Shown piece after piece: positions 9,299-16,609 of a stretch of DNA of 28,478 nucleotides. The stretch lies in the IMG/VR virus record IMGVR_UViG_3300030085_000218, positions 1-28,478 of that record; one strand, 5' to 3'. The translations under genes and the position numbers were made by a program. The DNA is from a virus. Each line of letters begins with the position of its first letter. The first letter of the stretch is position 1. The notes under the pieces were generated by a model. That model saw only the letters and a program-made list of their open reading frames with translations. It was not told the DNA's origin and searched no databases.

Positions 9299-9775
9299 TT
9301 AGAACCTGCCTAGCCATCGTGCTATGTGTGATACAAACGGTAGCAAGGTAGCTGCCATAAACAAGTTCACACCTGTGTGTGCCATTGCAATACGCAACGT
9401 ATCTCCTTTAGGCATACCGTCTGACACAAACAAACCTGCCAGCCATATTGTACCTGTTGTACCTATGTTCGCGCCTAACACTGCGGCGATGGCTGCTGGT
9501 AAAGGCAAGGCACCAGAGGCAACCAGCGCAATGATGGCTGTAGTAGACAGGCTAGACGATTGCCACAGCAGTGTCATTATGATACCACCTGCAAACATGT
9601 ACAACGGGTTGCCCAAGAACCATGAAAGATGTTCTATGTTGCCCATAGATTTCATGCCACCAGAGAATGTCTTCAAGCCTACGTAGAATATAATCAAGCC
9701 TACTAAAGCTGTTATCACAGGGTTTCCTAAGTCCATCTTACTGACTCTCTTCCATAGTTTCTTTCCCTCCGTCAC
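9299..9775 (-). CDS. Na+/phosphate cotransporter family protein, half-length (single QSSS repeat)
   Basis: The 158-residue membrane protein has about four hydrophobic segments. It carries the signature of the Na/Pi-cotransporter family (NptA/PF02690 type): WQSSSLSTTAII followed by VLGANIGTTGT. Full-length cellular members have two such repeats in inverted topology; here only one is present. It would act in the host inner membrane, as an oligomer or with a host subunit, and may raise phosphate uptake during infection. The GTG start is chosen because AGGTGA lies 7 bases upstream and it forms a GTGA overlap with the MazG stop. An internal ATG at 9736 is the alternative. It is the last gene of the minus-strand set. 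The family call is strong; transport activity is inferred. Confidence 0.85.
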   Translation of the reverse strand: MTEGKKLWKRVSKMDLGNPVITALVGLIIFYVGLKTFSGGMKSMGNIEHLSWFLGNPLYMFAGGIIMTLLWQSSSLSTTAIIALVASGALPLPAAIAAVLGANIGTTGTIWLAGLFVSDGMPKGDTLRIAMAHTGVNLFMAATLLPFVSHIARWLGRF

Positions 9776-10155
9776 CTGTTATCACCTGACCCACTGATTT
9801 TCCCACGCTTGTGTCTGTCCGCTAGTTTCTCTAAGTTCTTCTCCATTATATGTCCAAGGTTCATCTCAAGTTCCTCTGCCAGTACAGCGCAATACCATAG
9901 CACATCACCAATCTCGTATCCAATCTCAATACGCTTGGCAAGATACTCGTCCTTGGCTGCACCATCACGAATGAACTTCTTCACTTTGTTTGCAATCTCC
10001 CCTGCCTCTCCGGTCAGGCCCAGAGTAAGATACTCCATAGCCTGTTTCTTTGGGAAGATTGCTGTCTCACACGCGCGAGACTGATACTCTGCTGCGGTAA
10101 TACTACTCAACTGCCTCTCCTTCATCCACTGTTTAGCTTCTAGTTCCAAGTCCAT
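9772..10155 (-). CDS. mazG: MazG-like nucleoside triphosphate pyrophosphohydrolase
   Basis: The 127-residue all-alpha protein has the MazG metal-binding signature: E50-x-x-E53 in GLTGEAGEIANK and E81-x-x-D84 in EIGYEIGDVLWY. Family members hydrolyse NTPs or dNTPs to the monophosphate and pyrophosphate. Phage versions are thought to act on the nucleotide pool or on (p)ppGpp-linked starvation signalling, which is debated. GGAG lies 9 bases before the ATG. The start overlaps the Rmf-like gene and the stop overlaps the transporter start. Placement beside ribonucleotide reductase and a phosphate transporter fits a nutrient/nucleotide theme. Confidence 0.9.
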   Translation of the reverse strand: MDLELEAKQWMKERQLSSITAAEYQSRACETAIFPKKQAMEYLTLGLTGEAGEIANKVKKFIRDGAAKDEYLAKRIEIGYEIGDVLWYCAVLAEELEMNLGHIMEKNLEKLADRHKRGKISGSGDNR

Positions 10156-10345
10156 TTAGTTGCTCCAAGTTCTTAAAGTAGGCAGCTTCCCACCCCCGCT
10201 GCCACTCCCGATAAGGAGTGGTTTTGGGTTTCATTGGGTTGGCTATCTGCCGATAGCGTTTGCCAAAACGTGGGCTATCGAACTGCTCTACTCTGCCAAA
10301 GGCTTTAAAGCCTGCTGCAAAGTTGTCAGCTAGATTCTTGTTCAT
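10133..10345 (-). CDS. Small ribosome modulation factor (Rmf)-like protein
   Basis: The 70-residue basic protein has a C-terminal half reading NPMKPKTTPYREWQRGWEAA. The P-Y-x-x-W-x-x-GW-x-x-A pattern matches the core of the Rmf/CrpP-type small proteins, which many phages carry. Cellular Rmf binds 30S/70S ribosomes and promotes 100S dimers in stationary phase; what phage versions do is not established. I chose the internal ATG (MNKN) because TGGAG lies about 10 bases upstream. The longer start at 10363 has no ribosome-binding site. It overlaps both neighbours. The family call rests on a short motif only. Confidence 0.6.
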   Translation of the reverse strand: MNKNLADNFAAGFKAFGRVEQFDSPRFGKRYRQIANPMKPKTTPYREWQRGWEAAYFKNLEQLNGLGTRS

Positions 10346-10562
10346 CCTCTTTAGTCTCCACATTAGTTTGCCACAGGTTCAACATTGATAGTCTATCTTC
10401 GTGCATAGCCATCTTATCTAACTCTGCTTGTATAGCTTCCATTATGTCGGAGTGTTCACCAATACCTGCTGGATTAGCTAGATATATATCTATGTTAGTC
10501 CTATGCAGATTGATATTTCCAATCGCATGTTGCCTAAGAACTTCTAGCATTTGATTTTTCAT
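10326..10562 (-). CDS. Conserved small marine-phage protein, function unknown
   Basis: The 78-residue protein has a very regular core: VLRQHAIGNINLHRTNIDIY, then LANPAGIGEHSDIMEAI. I recognise this from many marine tailed phages as a conserved small protein but know no function. It is predicted to be two helices around an NPAGIGEH turn, with a charged tail (ETKEDEQESS). AAGGAGA lies 7 bases upstream of the ATG. It overlaps the GIY-YIG-like gene upstream and the Rmf-like gene downstream, so translation is coupled. Confidence 0.72.
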   Translation of the reverse strand: MKNQMLEVLRQHAIGNINLHRTNIDIYLANPAGIGEHSDIMEAIQAELDKMAMHEDRLSMLNLWQTNVETKEDEQESS

Positions 10563-11109
10563 TCTGTATCTCCTTACTCATCTCATTCATTGCATGTACG
10601 TTGAAGATGTTGATTGCCTTTATCCGGTCAATCTTGAACCACTCACCCCGACGCTCATCAGCAAAGTGTGCGAAGGCTTTGTGCATCTCTCGTTCTTTAG
10701 CATGACGATCTTCTGCATTCAAGGTAGCAATCACACTGTAGTCGCGGAAGGGTGAAGAGGTTTGATACCCATTCAGTCGATCCTCAGATGATACGGCTTT
10801 GCCAACCTTAACCCACTCAGGCCATGCATCGTTAACGATGATGTATACCTCTCCAAGTTCTGTACTCTCAATCTTGGTGTGTGACCACGCATCATCCAGA
10901 GACTTGTATCGTCCCGGTTTATGAAGTGGATGCGAACTAGGGATATACTTGCCGTTAACAAACATACGATTAGTATTCTTGGCGGCATGTGTAGATACAC
11001 GCTGGCGATAGCCGCTGGGGCTTTTGTACCACCAATCATTGTCCTCAAAGACTGCTTCACTTTTTGTGTAATTAGCGACATCATCTTTTTTGAACTTTTT
11101 CATCAGCAT
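10534..11109 (-). CDS. T5orf172 / GIY-YIG superfamily protein
   Basis: The 191-residue protein has a central segment (about 85-150) that begins VYIIVNDAWPEWVKVGKA and continues RLNGYQTSSPF, with a late EWFKI. This order (VYII, KVG, RL, YQTSSPF, E) is the T5orf172/MUG113 branch of the GIY-YIG nuclease superfamily. Such proteins may nick or cut DNA, but many phage copies are uncharacterised. The N-terminal 80 residues are basic and aromatic (WWYKSPSGYRQRVS) and may bind nucleic acid. AGGAG lies 7-8 bases before the chosen ATG; a second ATG follows two codons later. It overlaps a 47-codon microgene upstream. A sigma-70-like promoter lies about 90 bases upstream. Confidence 0.72.
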   Translation of the reverse strand: MLMKKFKKDDVANYTKSEAVFEDNDWWYKSPSGYRQRVSTHAAKNTNRMFVNGKYIPSSHPLHKPGRYKSLDDAWSHTKIESTELGEVYIIVNDAWPEWVKVGKAVSSEDRLNGYQTSSPFRDYSVIATLNAEDRHAKEREMHKAFAHFADERRGEWFKIDRIKAINIFNVHAMNEMSKEIQNEKSNARSS

Positions 11110-11224
11110 TTTCTTTCTCCTTTTCTCTTAGTTTCATCCACTCTTTGTAGCAAGGGTGGTGACGAGGAGGATTATGTTGCACCCACCCGTCACCTTGCTT
11201 CCATATTAGTATACCCTTACTCAT
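11081..11224 (-). CDS. 47-aa basic microprotein, unknown function
   Basis: This short frame runs from an ATG at 11224 to a TGA at 11081. Its ATG overlaps the stop of the 43-residue membrane microgene as ATGA, and its end overlaps the GIY-YIG-like gene by 29 bases. The protein starts MSKGILIWKQGDGWVQHNPP, continues through HHPCYKEWMKL, and ends in a Lys/Glu-rich helix. The GW-V-x-H-N-P-P-R-H-P-C-Y pattern is not low-complexity noise and looks like a small folded or peptide-binding unit. Evidence is tight packing between genes on the same strand and a sensible composition. I know no family for it. Confidence 0.55.
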   Translation of the reverse strand: MSKGILIWKQGDGWVQHNPPRHHPCYKEWMKLREKEKENADEKVQKR

Positions 11225-11231
11225 TTGTCAA
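11203..11231 (-). promoter_or_regulatory. Candidate sigma-70 promoter upstream of the GIY-YIG-like gene
   Basis: Read on the minus strand, TTGACA (11226-11231) is followed by a 17-base spacer and TAATAT (11203-11208). The -35 box is perfect and the -10 matches four of six. It lies across the junction of the two microgenes and would start RNA near 11196, so it would serve the genes from the GIY-YIG-like protein to the phosphate transporter. Because it lies inside coding sequence it may be fortuitous. Confidence 0.45.
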
Positions 11232-11352
11232 CGCTTTTCTTTTGCCTGAACCTGTGCTTGAAGAATACAACCACGTTAATAGCGGTGTTTACAGTGATGG
11301 CAAACAATAACCACCACTGCCACCAGTTAGGCATGTCTGCACCTTCAATCAT
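11221..11352 (-). CDS. 43-aa single-helix membrane microprotein coupled to ribonucleotide reductase
   Basis: This short frame starts with an ATG that overlaps the stop of the reductase gene as ATGA and ends at a TGA that overlaps the next microgene as ATGA. The protein begins MIEGADMPNWWQWWLLFAIT, so a Trp-rich interface leads into one membrane helix (about residues 13-31). A basic tail follows (KHRFRQKKS), which predicts a cytoplasmic C-terminus. Two exact ATGA couplings and a clean topology argue that it is a true gene. It could be a small lysis helper, an inner-membrane effector or a regulator. No family is recognised. Confidence 0.65.
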   Translation of the reverse strand: MIEGADMPNWWQWWLLFAITVNTAINVVVFFKHRFRQKKSVDK

Positions 11353-13289
11353 GCTGCGGCTATATCCACTACTTCACAGACACCTGCCGTACATGCCAAC
11401 TCTCGTCCGCCTGAAGTAGTATCTTCCTTCTCATACTCACGAAGCAATTCCCAGTTTACTTTCTTGGGCATTTGCTTTAGCATCTCGCCATACTCCTCGA
11501 CGGTGCAGTCCTGATAAGGTGCTTGCTTGTACGTATGCTCACTGAATGGCAGGAAGCTGATGCCCGACACTTCATCGAAGTGATTATACACCCATGCTCC
11601 TACTTCCATCCACTCATGCTCTTTCACAGAGATGGTGACAGACGGCTTGTGTTCACACCAGTGACGCTGGTACAGGAGCCACAGTTCAAGCTGTTCAATG
11701 GCAGTCATGTCGAACCGGGTGACTGCACTATGTGGTGACTTCATTGGGAAGCTGAACACTGTTGTGCTGTCTGGCTTCATCACATCTGGCTCTGCTGGGA
11801 TACCTTCAGAGACAAGGAACTGTGTGATTGGGTCTTTATTGTCACCACGTACCGTGCGAATGTAGTATGGATTGTGACGAGCATGAATACCTGACGCACT
11901 GTCCACAAGCTGTGAGACTGTACCAGACGGCTTCACGCAAGTGATAGCTGCTGACTGCGGAATGTCAAGCTGTGCCGCTATAACAGCGTTAGTAAGGATA
12001 GCCTGTTCTTTGAGTGCATTTAGAGTAGCCCCAATGTTCATGCCAAGATGTGTTGACTTACCAGACATCATAGCGTTGTCCATGATACCTGTTAGTGATA
12101 CACCAAGCAGCCTTTCCTCCTCTGTATTTTTCTTCCACACGTTACGCAGATACTTGAAGTCAGTCAGTGTGGATTGGAACGTGCCAAGAATAGTGGCTAG
12201 ACGAACCTTCTCTGTCAGAGACTGTTGCGTGTCAGAAGAACGTACTACAACCTCTGATAGATTACAGAACTGATATGGACGCAGGATGATCTCGCTACAA
12301 GGATTACACCCAAACTCTTGTTCTGCATCACGCCGACCATTAAGAGACGCTTGTTTCTTAGCAGCCTGCCTGTTAAAAATACCACGCTCACCTGACTTAC
12401 TCTCGTACAAAGCCAGCCACTCACGCATGAAGGTATCCATGTCTGGCTTGAACTTGTAGGACACGCTGTTGTTTGCAAGCGCACGTTGTCCTTCGTTCTC
12501 CCACCATTGTCCTGACTTAGCATGACGCATCTGCGTATCACCTAAGTTGGACAGACTGATGAGTGCGCTACGCCGTACCCCGCCTACGACGACAACCTCA
12601 CCAATCTTACACATGATATCGTGACACTCTAATGGGTAGAGCCTACGACCTGCAGCGTTTGTGATCTTGTCGATGACAAACTGAAACAACTCCTCAAGAG
12701 GGGCGGGTCCAGAAGCACGACCACCGAATGTCTTCAGCCTTGCACCTGCAGGTCTTACCTCTGACACATCCCACTTGGGAATCTGTCCTGCGTACAGCAG
12801 AGAGATCAACTCTCTCAATGCTCTTGCCCAACCGGGACGGCTGTCACCCACCTTGATGACTGTATCACTGTTCTCAAAGTGTTCGTTAATGATAGGCAGC
12901 TTATCGACGTTCTCACGCTCGACAGAGAAGCCTACACCTGTGCCGCACATGAGTATGTACATAGTTTCATCAAAGGCACGTGTGCTGTCCACTGGTACGT
13001 AGGAGCAATTGTACCCACCTACGTGGCAGCGATCCAACGCTGGGCCAGCGGTCATCAATGCTCTCATGCTGGGCATGATGTCTTGGTTTAAGACAGCCTC
13101 TTCTAGTTCTGCACGAAGTTCATCTGACAACGCATAGTTGTATTGTTGTCCAAGATGTTTTTCCATGTAGTCAAAGTATCTCTCAACCGTTTCACCCCAA
13201 GTCTCTCGACGTTGCTCATCATCTTTCCAACGAGCGTACCGTGAAAGGGCAATAAAGTTTTGGTAATCTGTAGGCAAATAATTGTTCAT
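11349..13289 (-). CDS. nrdJ: Adenosylcobalamin-dependent (class II) ribonucleoside-triphosphate reductase
   Basis: The 646-residue protein has all key features of monomeric B12-dependent reductases of the Lactobacillus leichmannii type. The first active-site cysteine is C95 (GGYNCSY). The radical site is N329-P-C331-S-E333, with the partner cysteine C342 (YQFCNL) at the expected 11-residue spacing. The C-terminal redox pair is C633-x4-C638 (ACTAGVC). It converts ribonucleotides to deoxyribonucleotides with a 5'-deoxyadenosyl radical, so it needs host or environmental cobalamin. It is somewhat shorter than the 739-residue Lactobacillus enzyme. CGGAG precedes the ATG. It supplies dNTPs to the polymerase encoded upstream in the same minus-strand set. 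The class call is confident. Confidence 0.95.
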   Translation of the reverse strand: MNNYLPTDYQNFIALSRYARWKDDEQRRETWGETVERYFDYMEKHLGQQYNYALSDELRAELEEAVLNQDIMPSMRALMTAGPALDRCHVGGYNCSYVPVDSTRAFDETMYILMCGTGVGFSVERENVDKLPIINEHFENSDTVIKVGDSRPGWARALRELISLLYAGQIPKWDVSEVRPAGARLKTFGGRASGPAPLEELFQFVIDKITNAAGRRLYPLECHDIMCKIGEVVVVGGVRRSALISLSNLGDTQMRHAKSGQWWENEGQRALANNSVSYKFKPDMDTFMREWLALYESKSGERGIFNRQAAKKQASLNGRRDAEQEFGCNPCSEIILRPYQFCNLSEVVVRSSDTQQSLTEKVRLATILGTFQSTLTDFKYLRNVWKKNTEEERLLGVSLTGIMDNAMMSGKSTHLGMNIGATLNALKEQAILTNAVIAAQLDIPQSAAITCVKPSGTVSQLVDSASGIHARHNPYYIRTVRGDNKDPITQFLVSEGIPAEPDVMKPDSTTVFSFPMKSPHSAVTRFDMTAIEQLELWLLYQRHWCEHKPSVTISVKEHEWMEVGAWVYNHFDEVSGISFLPFSEHTYKQAPYQDCTVEEYGEMLKQMPKKVNWELLREYEKEDTTSGGRELACTAGVCEVVDIAAA

Positions 13290-13293
13290 TGCA

Positions 13294-13452
13294 TCACTCC
13301 GTTAGTGTTTTTATGTGTTTGATTTCGGCACCGTCTACATCGTAAAAGTATTCACGTATGCCGTCTTCAATCTCTAAGCCGACATCCTCATCGGCAGGAA
13401 TGGGGTATTCATCTGGGTCTACATCAATTGTGAGGAAGACTTTAACTCTCAT
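13294..13452 (-). CDS. Small conserved acidic protein, function unknown
   Basis: The 52-residue frame lies between the DUF3310 gene (11-base overlap) and the reductase (4-base gap). The protein begins MRVKVFLTIDVDPDEYPIPA and continues with DVGLEIEDGIREYFYDVDGA. This is a beta-strand/helix pattern typical of a small globular fold, and I recall near-identical openings in other marine phage small proteins. An ATG one codon upstream (13455) is an alternative start. GAGG lies 6-9 bases upstream. Position suggests a link to nucleotide metabolism, but no function is known to me. Confidence 0.78.
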   Translation of the reverse strand: MRVKVFLTIDVDPDEYPIPADEDVGLEIEDGIREYFYDVDGAEIKHIKTLTE

Positions 13453-13777
13453 CATAGCATCCCTCTACCTCCTCAATCAGCTTGGTTAGATACCACTGTG
13501 CTTTCTTGAGGTCTTCTGTACCATTCTTGTAGCGATAACGCCATAGGTACTTTATAATATTGCCTTGCAAATAATATTCATAGCCATCACCTGTAGCTGC
13601 GGCAATGGCATCAATGCATTCGATACCCGCCTTGTTGTAGTGGGGTGGAGAGTTTACCATGTCTTCTTTCTTGGTCTGCTTTGTATACTCTTTTGAGTAA
13701 TACTCATCCATAAGTCTGTCCTCGTCTGGTTGTAACTCTTTCATCCTTGTCCGCATATACGTCTCGTAACGCATCAT
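13442..13777 (-). CDS. DUF3310 protein (T7 gp1.7-like nucleotide kinase family domain)
   Basis: The 111-residue protein has a C-terminal DUF3310 domain (about 42-105), seen as VNSPPHYNKAGIECIDAI, then YYLQGNIIKYLWRYRYKNG and DLKKAQWYLTKLI. The same domain occurs in T7 gp1.7, a nucleotide kinase acting on dTMP and dGMP, and in many phage proteins of unknown activity. The N-terminal 40 residues are a charged helix. AGGGGAG lies upstream, and either of two adjacent ATGs may be used. The start overlaps the previous stop. Together with the reductase and MazG it suggests control of the dNTP pool. Confidence 0.85.
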   Translation of the reverse strand: MMRYETYMRTRMKELQPDEDRLMDEYYSKEYTKQTKKEDMVNSPPHYNKAGIECIDAIAAATGDGYEYYLQGNIIKYLWRYRYKNGTEDLKKAQWYLTKLIEEVEGCYDES

Positions 13778-14121
13778 GCGCTCCCCTTTGTTCTGCTACC
13801 AAAGCTAAGATGCACAATGTTACCATCCTCTTTAGTGATAATCACTGCATCATCATCTTCTTCTACCACATCTTCATCGTCGTTGTCAACAACTTCCATG
13901 ACATATTCGTGAACTAAATTTCGTAGGGCATCATCCTGCTCCATCAGCGGAATGGTAGCACACATCATCTTACAGAAGTGCATGAGTTGTGTATATCCTT
14001 CGTCATTAAGCGGATTGTCAGCCTGAGAGATAATAGATATATCTACCTCACCTGTCCACTCGCCGTCTATTTCTGTTGGCCGTACTCTAATTACAAAGTC
14101 GCCTTCCCCAATTGACTCCAT
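13774..14121 (-). CDS. Acidic hypothetical protein
   Basis: The 115-residue protein has a beta-rich N-terminus (GDFVIRVRPTEIDGEWTGEV), a helical middle with paired cysteine and methionines (HFCKMMCATIPLMEQ) and an unusually acidic stretch (VDNDDEDVVEEDDD). A final strand follows (NIVHLSFGSR). AAGGAGGT lies upstream, the strongest ribosome-binding site in this cluster. It lies between endonuclease I and the DUF3310 gene, with a four-base overlap to the latter. I do not recognise the family. The acidic run could mimic DNA or bind basic proteins. Confidence 0.72.
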   Translation of the reverse strand: MESIGEGDFVIRVRPTEIDGEWTGEVDISIISQADNPLNDEGYTQLMHFCKMMCATIPLMEQDDALRNLVHEYVMEVVDNDDEDVVEEDDDAVIITKEDGNIVHLSFGSRTKGSA

Positions 14122-14124
14122 GTC

Positions 14125-14580
14125 CTACCTCCTTTTCACTTTGGTTCCATTGAACTTGATAAACTTGGGATGCTTGTTCTTTCCTTTTTCCTTCAGCCAA
14201 TCTTCAGGAATGATGCGGTCATAGTATTTAAAACCATACTTGATGCACCACTCTGCGTAGGTTGACTTGGCACCCTTTCGTAACTTCCTCCTACTATTCT
14301 CGAAAACAAAGCGAATGTCAAGACGCGGATGTTGCTTCTTAATGGCAAGGTGTTTCCTTCTATCCGCTGCCGTGAACATGCCTTTGGTCTCAATGATGAT
14401 CCCATTATACAGCACGAAGTCAGGAGTGTAAGTGCGGTACGCTAAGTCTTCCCACTCAATCTTAACCTTCTCGTAATCATAGATCACTTTCAGTTCATCT
14501 AAGTAGAGAGAAAGTTTATGTTCTAGTCCGCTCCTGTATCCATACTTTCGTGCTGCACGAAATTGTTTGTGGTTAGGCAA
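14125..14580 (-). CDS. T7 gp3-type endonuclease I (Holliday-junction resolvase)
   Basis: The 151-residue protein has the endonuclease I active-site set in order: E20 (SGLEHKL), D54 (TYTPDFVL), E64 and K66 (IIIETKG). This equals T7 E20, D55, E65 and K67. The C-terminal half is very basic, for DNA binding. The enzyme cuts branched DNA, resolving replication and recombination junctions, and in T7 also helps break host DNA. The start codon is TTG: an in-frame stop lies just upstream, there is no ATG before the catalytic Glu, and AGGTAG lies at the right distance. It overlaps the preceding coiled-coil gene by 8 bases. Confidence 0.92.
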   Translation of the reverse strand: MPNHKQFRAARKYGYRSGLEHKLSLYLDELKVIYDYEKVKIEWEDLAYRTYTPDFVLYNGIIIETKGMFTAADRRKHLAIKKQHPRLDIRFVFENSRRKLRKGAKSTYAEWCIKYGFKYYDRIIPEDWLKEKGKNKHPKFIKFNGTKVKRR

Positions 14581-14788
14581 GGCTACCTACATTGCGGTAC
14601 GAGATGAAAGGCGATTGATATCCTAATGATTTCATCTCTTCACGAATAAGAGCATCTGCCTCGTTACGTGCTTCAATGGCAGCACGTAGCCCTGCTGTTT
14701 TTTTCTCGCGATACTCCTTACGGAGTGAGGCGAGATGCTGTTCTGTTGCTTTGATTTCGTCGAGCAACGTATCCATGTCTTCACTCAT
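14573..14788 (-). CDS. Small coiled-coil protein, unknown
   Basis: The 71-residue protein is a single long amphipathic helix over most of its length (LLDEIKATEQHLASLRKEY) with a short non-helical end (GYQSPFISYRNVG). There is no motif. The start overlaps the exonuclease stop as TAATG and the end overlaps the TTG start of endonuclease I. Being placed between two nucleases, it may be an accessory subunit, but that is only position-based. Confidence 0.65.
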   Translation of the reverse strand: MSEDMDTLLDEIKATEQHLASLRKEYREKKTAGLRAAIEARNEADALIREEMKSLGYQSPFISYRNVGSLA

Positions 14789-15648
14789 TATGCATACTCC
14801 TCTGCTAGTGATACATACGCAACCGTCTTAGGTTGCTTTGCCTGTGACATAACGGCTGGGCGTTCTTCAAGCCCCGGCCAACAGGCAAAACGATAGCGGC
14901 AGAATCCACACTCCGTAGTGAGAACCATGTTGCCTGTCTCTTTACCCCGGAACTTCTCCGGTACAGCATCGAAGCAACGCTCAAACCTGTTCTCTTCCAG
15001 TGTATCTGCCGTCTGTTGAATATGGCCTACTTCCTTCTCAATGTCAAGCCCTGTAGCTGGTACATATTTAAACTGGCCATTAGCCTTGTTCACTACCCAC
15101 CATCCACCGGCTTTCTTGTCAGCAGCCTTGGCATATCCAGCAAGCTGTGCTACATACCCAAAAGCATCACCCTGTCTAAGAGTGTCGAAGGATTCAAACT
15201 TGTTATTATACGACCAATTAGATGCTGACTTGACATCATCAACAGCACCGTCAATAACAATATCATAGGTACCAGAGATGGATGTACCGTTGTCAAGATT
15301 GAGCGTAACCTTTGCATCATCTTCATACTGTACTCCTGCTTCTGTCAGTAGCCCCTTGAAGACAGCTTCAACGATGTCTCCAATCATCATGTTCATTACA
15401 AATGTTGTTGGCAGGGGTAACGCTTTCTTTGGCTCGTTCTTGTCGAACCAAAGCTGACAAGTTGGCCTACCCACGTTGGACATACGTAGACCAAACTCGT
15501 TGCGCTTGTTGCCCCCACCAAACTGACGCGCAACAGCACTCATAACATTCAGGCCAATCTGTCGGATTGTTTCTGAAGACATGGTGGACTTGCCATTGGC
15601 GGCATTCTCCATGTACTGATGCAGTGCCAGTTCAGCGGGGTGTTTCAT
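14788..15648 (-). CDS. PD-(D/E)XK exonuclease with Cas4/AddB-like Fe-S cysteines
   Basis: The 286-residue protein belongs to the RecB/Cas4-like nuclease class. Visible elements are E94, D129 (SGTYDIVIDG), D138-x-K140 (DDVKSAS) and a downstream Q168 motif (AQLAGYAKA). C64 (RPTCQLW) and a C-terminal C247-x2-C250-x5-C256 cluster make the four ligands of a 4Fe-4S site, as in Cas4 and AddB. It probably digests dsDNA ends with a set polarity. It would replace T7 gp6 exonuclease in recombination and host-DNA recycling. It is joined to the SSB gene and the following gene by TAATG overlaps. Confidence 0.88.
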   Translation of the reverse strand: MKHPAELALHQYMENAANGKSTMSSETIRQIGLNVMSAVARQFGGGNKRNEFGLRMSNVGRPTCQLWFDKNEPKKALPLPTTFVMNMMIGDIVEAVFKGLLTEAGVQYEDDAKVTLNLDNGTSISGTYDIVIDGAVDDVKSASNWSYNNKFESFDTLRQGDAFGYVAQLAGYAKAADKKAGGWWVVNKANGQFKYVPATGLDIEKEVGHIQQTADTLEENRFERCFDAVPEKFRGKETGNMVLTTECGFCRYRFACWPGLEERPAVMSQAKQPKTVAYVSLAEEYA

Positions 15649-16544
15649 TACGCTACCTCTTCATCGTCAACATCAATCACACCGTCAGTGATTGCGATGT
15701 CATCATCGTCGTCATGCTCCGTTGCTTTCTCCGCATAAGCATTGATGATGTACTCGTTGTAGTTCTGTACCCACGCCATGAAGTCAGTGAACAGTGCCTG
15801 ATCCGATTGCTCAATCTCGACAATGTTGGTCAGATTGACCGTGGTCACAGGCAGGAAGAAGCTGTTGCCATTGGGCAGCTTACGCTCTTCCGTAGCGGCA
15901 TCCACTACATGCTGGATAGGCAAACGCTTCTGCTTGGCAAAGGTAGAGAACACCTCACCCCAGCCCTTGAATGCGTCACGGTTGTCCACCTCCCAGATGA
16001 ATGGGACAGTATCCACGTCAACAGCGTTGCCCTGATCGTCCGTAGGGTTGACCAGTTCAACTGTGCCGAATATTACACGCACACGCTTGATCTGCTTAAT
16101 CAAGTCCTGTGTCTTCTCAGGCAGAGACTTGAAGTCTTGGATGTAACCCGCCGGTTTGCCACAGTTGAAGCCCCCATCATTGTCCTTGAGGTCAATGTTC
16201 AGGTTGTCAGCCATGACGGTCTTGACATAGCGGTTGGGAGCGTTACCCGATCCCATCACGAAACGCTTGTACATGAAGCGTTGCATGTATGGACGGATAC
16301 GTGCAGCAGAGGCGTAGTAGGTAGGGCCATCGGGAACTTCCAGTTTGTACTGTCCGCCCTCGACAACCTCGACATTCACCTTCTTGCCCTTCACTTCGGC
16401 AAGCCCCATGATCGGGGTATGATGGATACGCAGACGGGCAAGGGTGCTAGACTTCTTGCCCCCACTCGTACCCTCGTTGGCGATACCCATAGCTTTAGCC
16501 ATAGCGGCATAGTTGTTGGTATCAATTGTAGTGATCTCGTTCAT
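15648..16544 (-). CDS. Single-stranded DNA-binding protein, T7 gp2.5-like
   Basis: The 298-residue protein has a long beta-rich core (about 35-235) and a strongly acidic C-terminal tail (EHDDDDDIAI, then DVDDEEVA). Such a tail is the hallmark of phage and bacterial SSBs, where it contacts polymerase and helicase. It coats ssDNA and coordinates the polymerase, helicase-primase and exonuclease encoded beside it. AAGGAG precedes the ATG. A near-consensus promoter ends about 30 bases upstream, so it can be made in excess over the polymerase. Direct homology to gp2.5 is hard to see by eye; tail, size and place carry the call. Confidence 0.8.
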   Translation of the reverse strand: MNEITTIDTNNYAAMAKAMGIANEGTSGGKKSSTLARLRIHHTPIMGLAEVKGKKVNVEVVEGGQYKLEVPDGPTYYASAARIRPYMQRFMYKRFVMGSGNAPNRYVKTVMADNLNIDLKDNDGGFNCGKPAGYIQDFKSLPEKTQDLIKQIKRVRVIFGTVELVNPTDDQGNAVDVDTVPFIWEVDNRDAFKGWGEVFSTFAKQKRLPIQHVVDAATEERKLPNGNSFFLPVTTVNLTNIVEIEQSDQALFTDFMAWVQNYNEYIINAYAEKATEHDDDDDIAITDGVIDVDDEEVA

Positions 16545-16580
16545 TTATTTTATACTCCTTCTTTCGAGTTAGAATGCATA

Positions 16581-16609
16581 GTTATATCACAACACATCTT
16601 TCGTGTCAA
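16581..16609 (-). promoter_or_regulatory. Strong sigma-70-like promoter for the SSB-exonuclease-nuclease genes
   Basis: On the minus strand TTGACA (16604-16609) is followed by a 17-base spacer and TATAAC (16581-16586), eleven of twelve matches to consensus. It overlaps the 3' end of the polymerase gene. Transcription would begin near 16574, leaving a roughly 30-base leader with the AAGGAG of the SSB gene. Confidence 0.8.

Noticed and set aside
14293-14321. Minus-strand promoter inside endonuclease I (TTGACA with AATAGT)
   Set aside because: The -10 match is poor and it lies within coding sequence with no gene boundary near.
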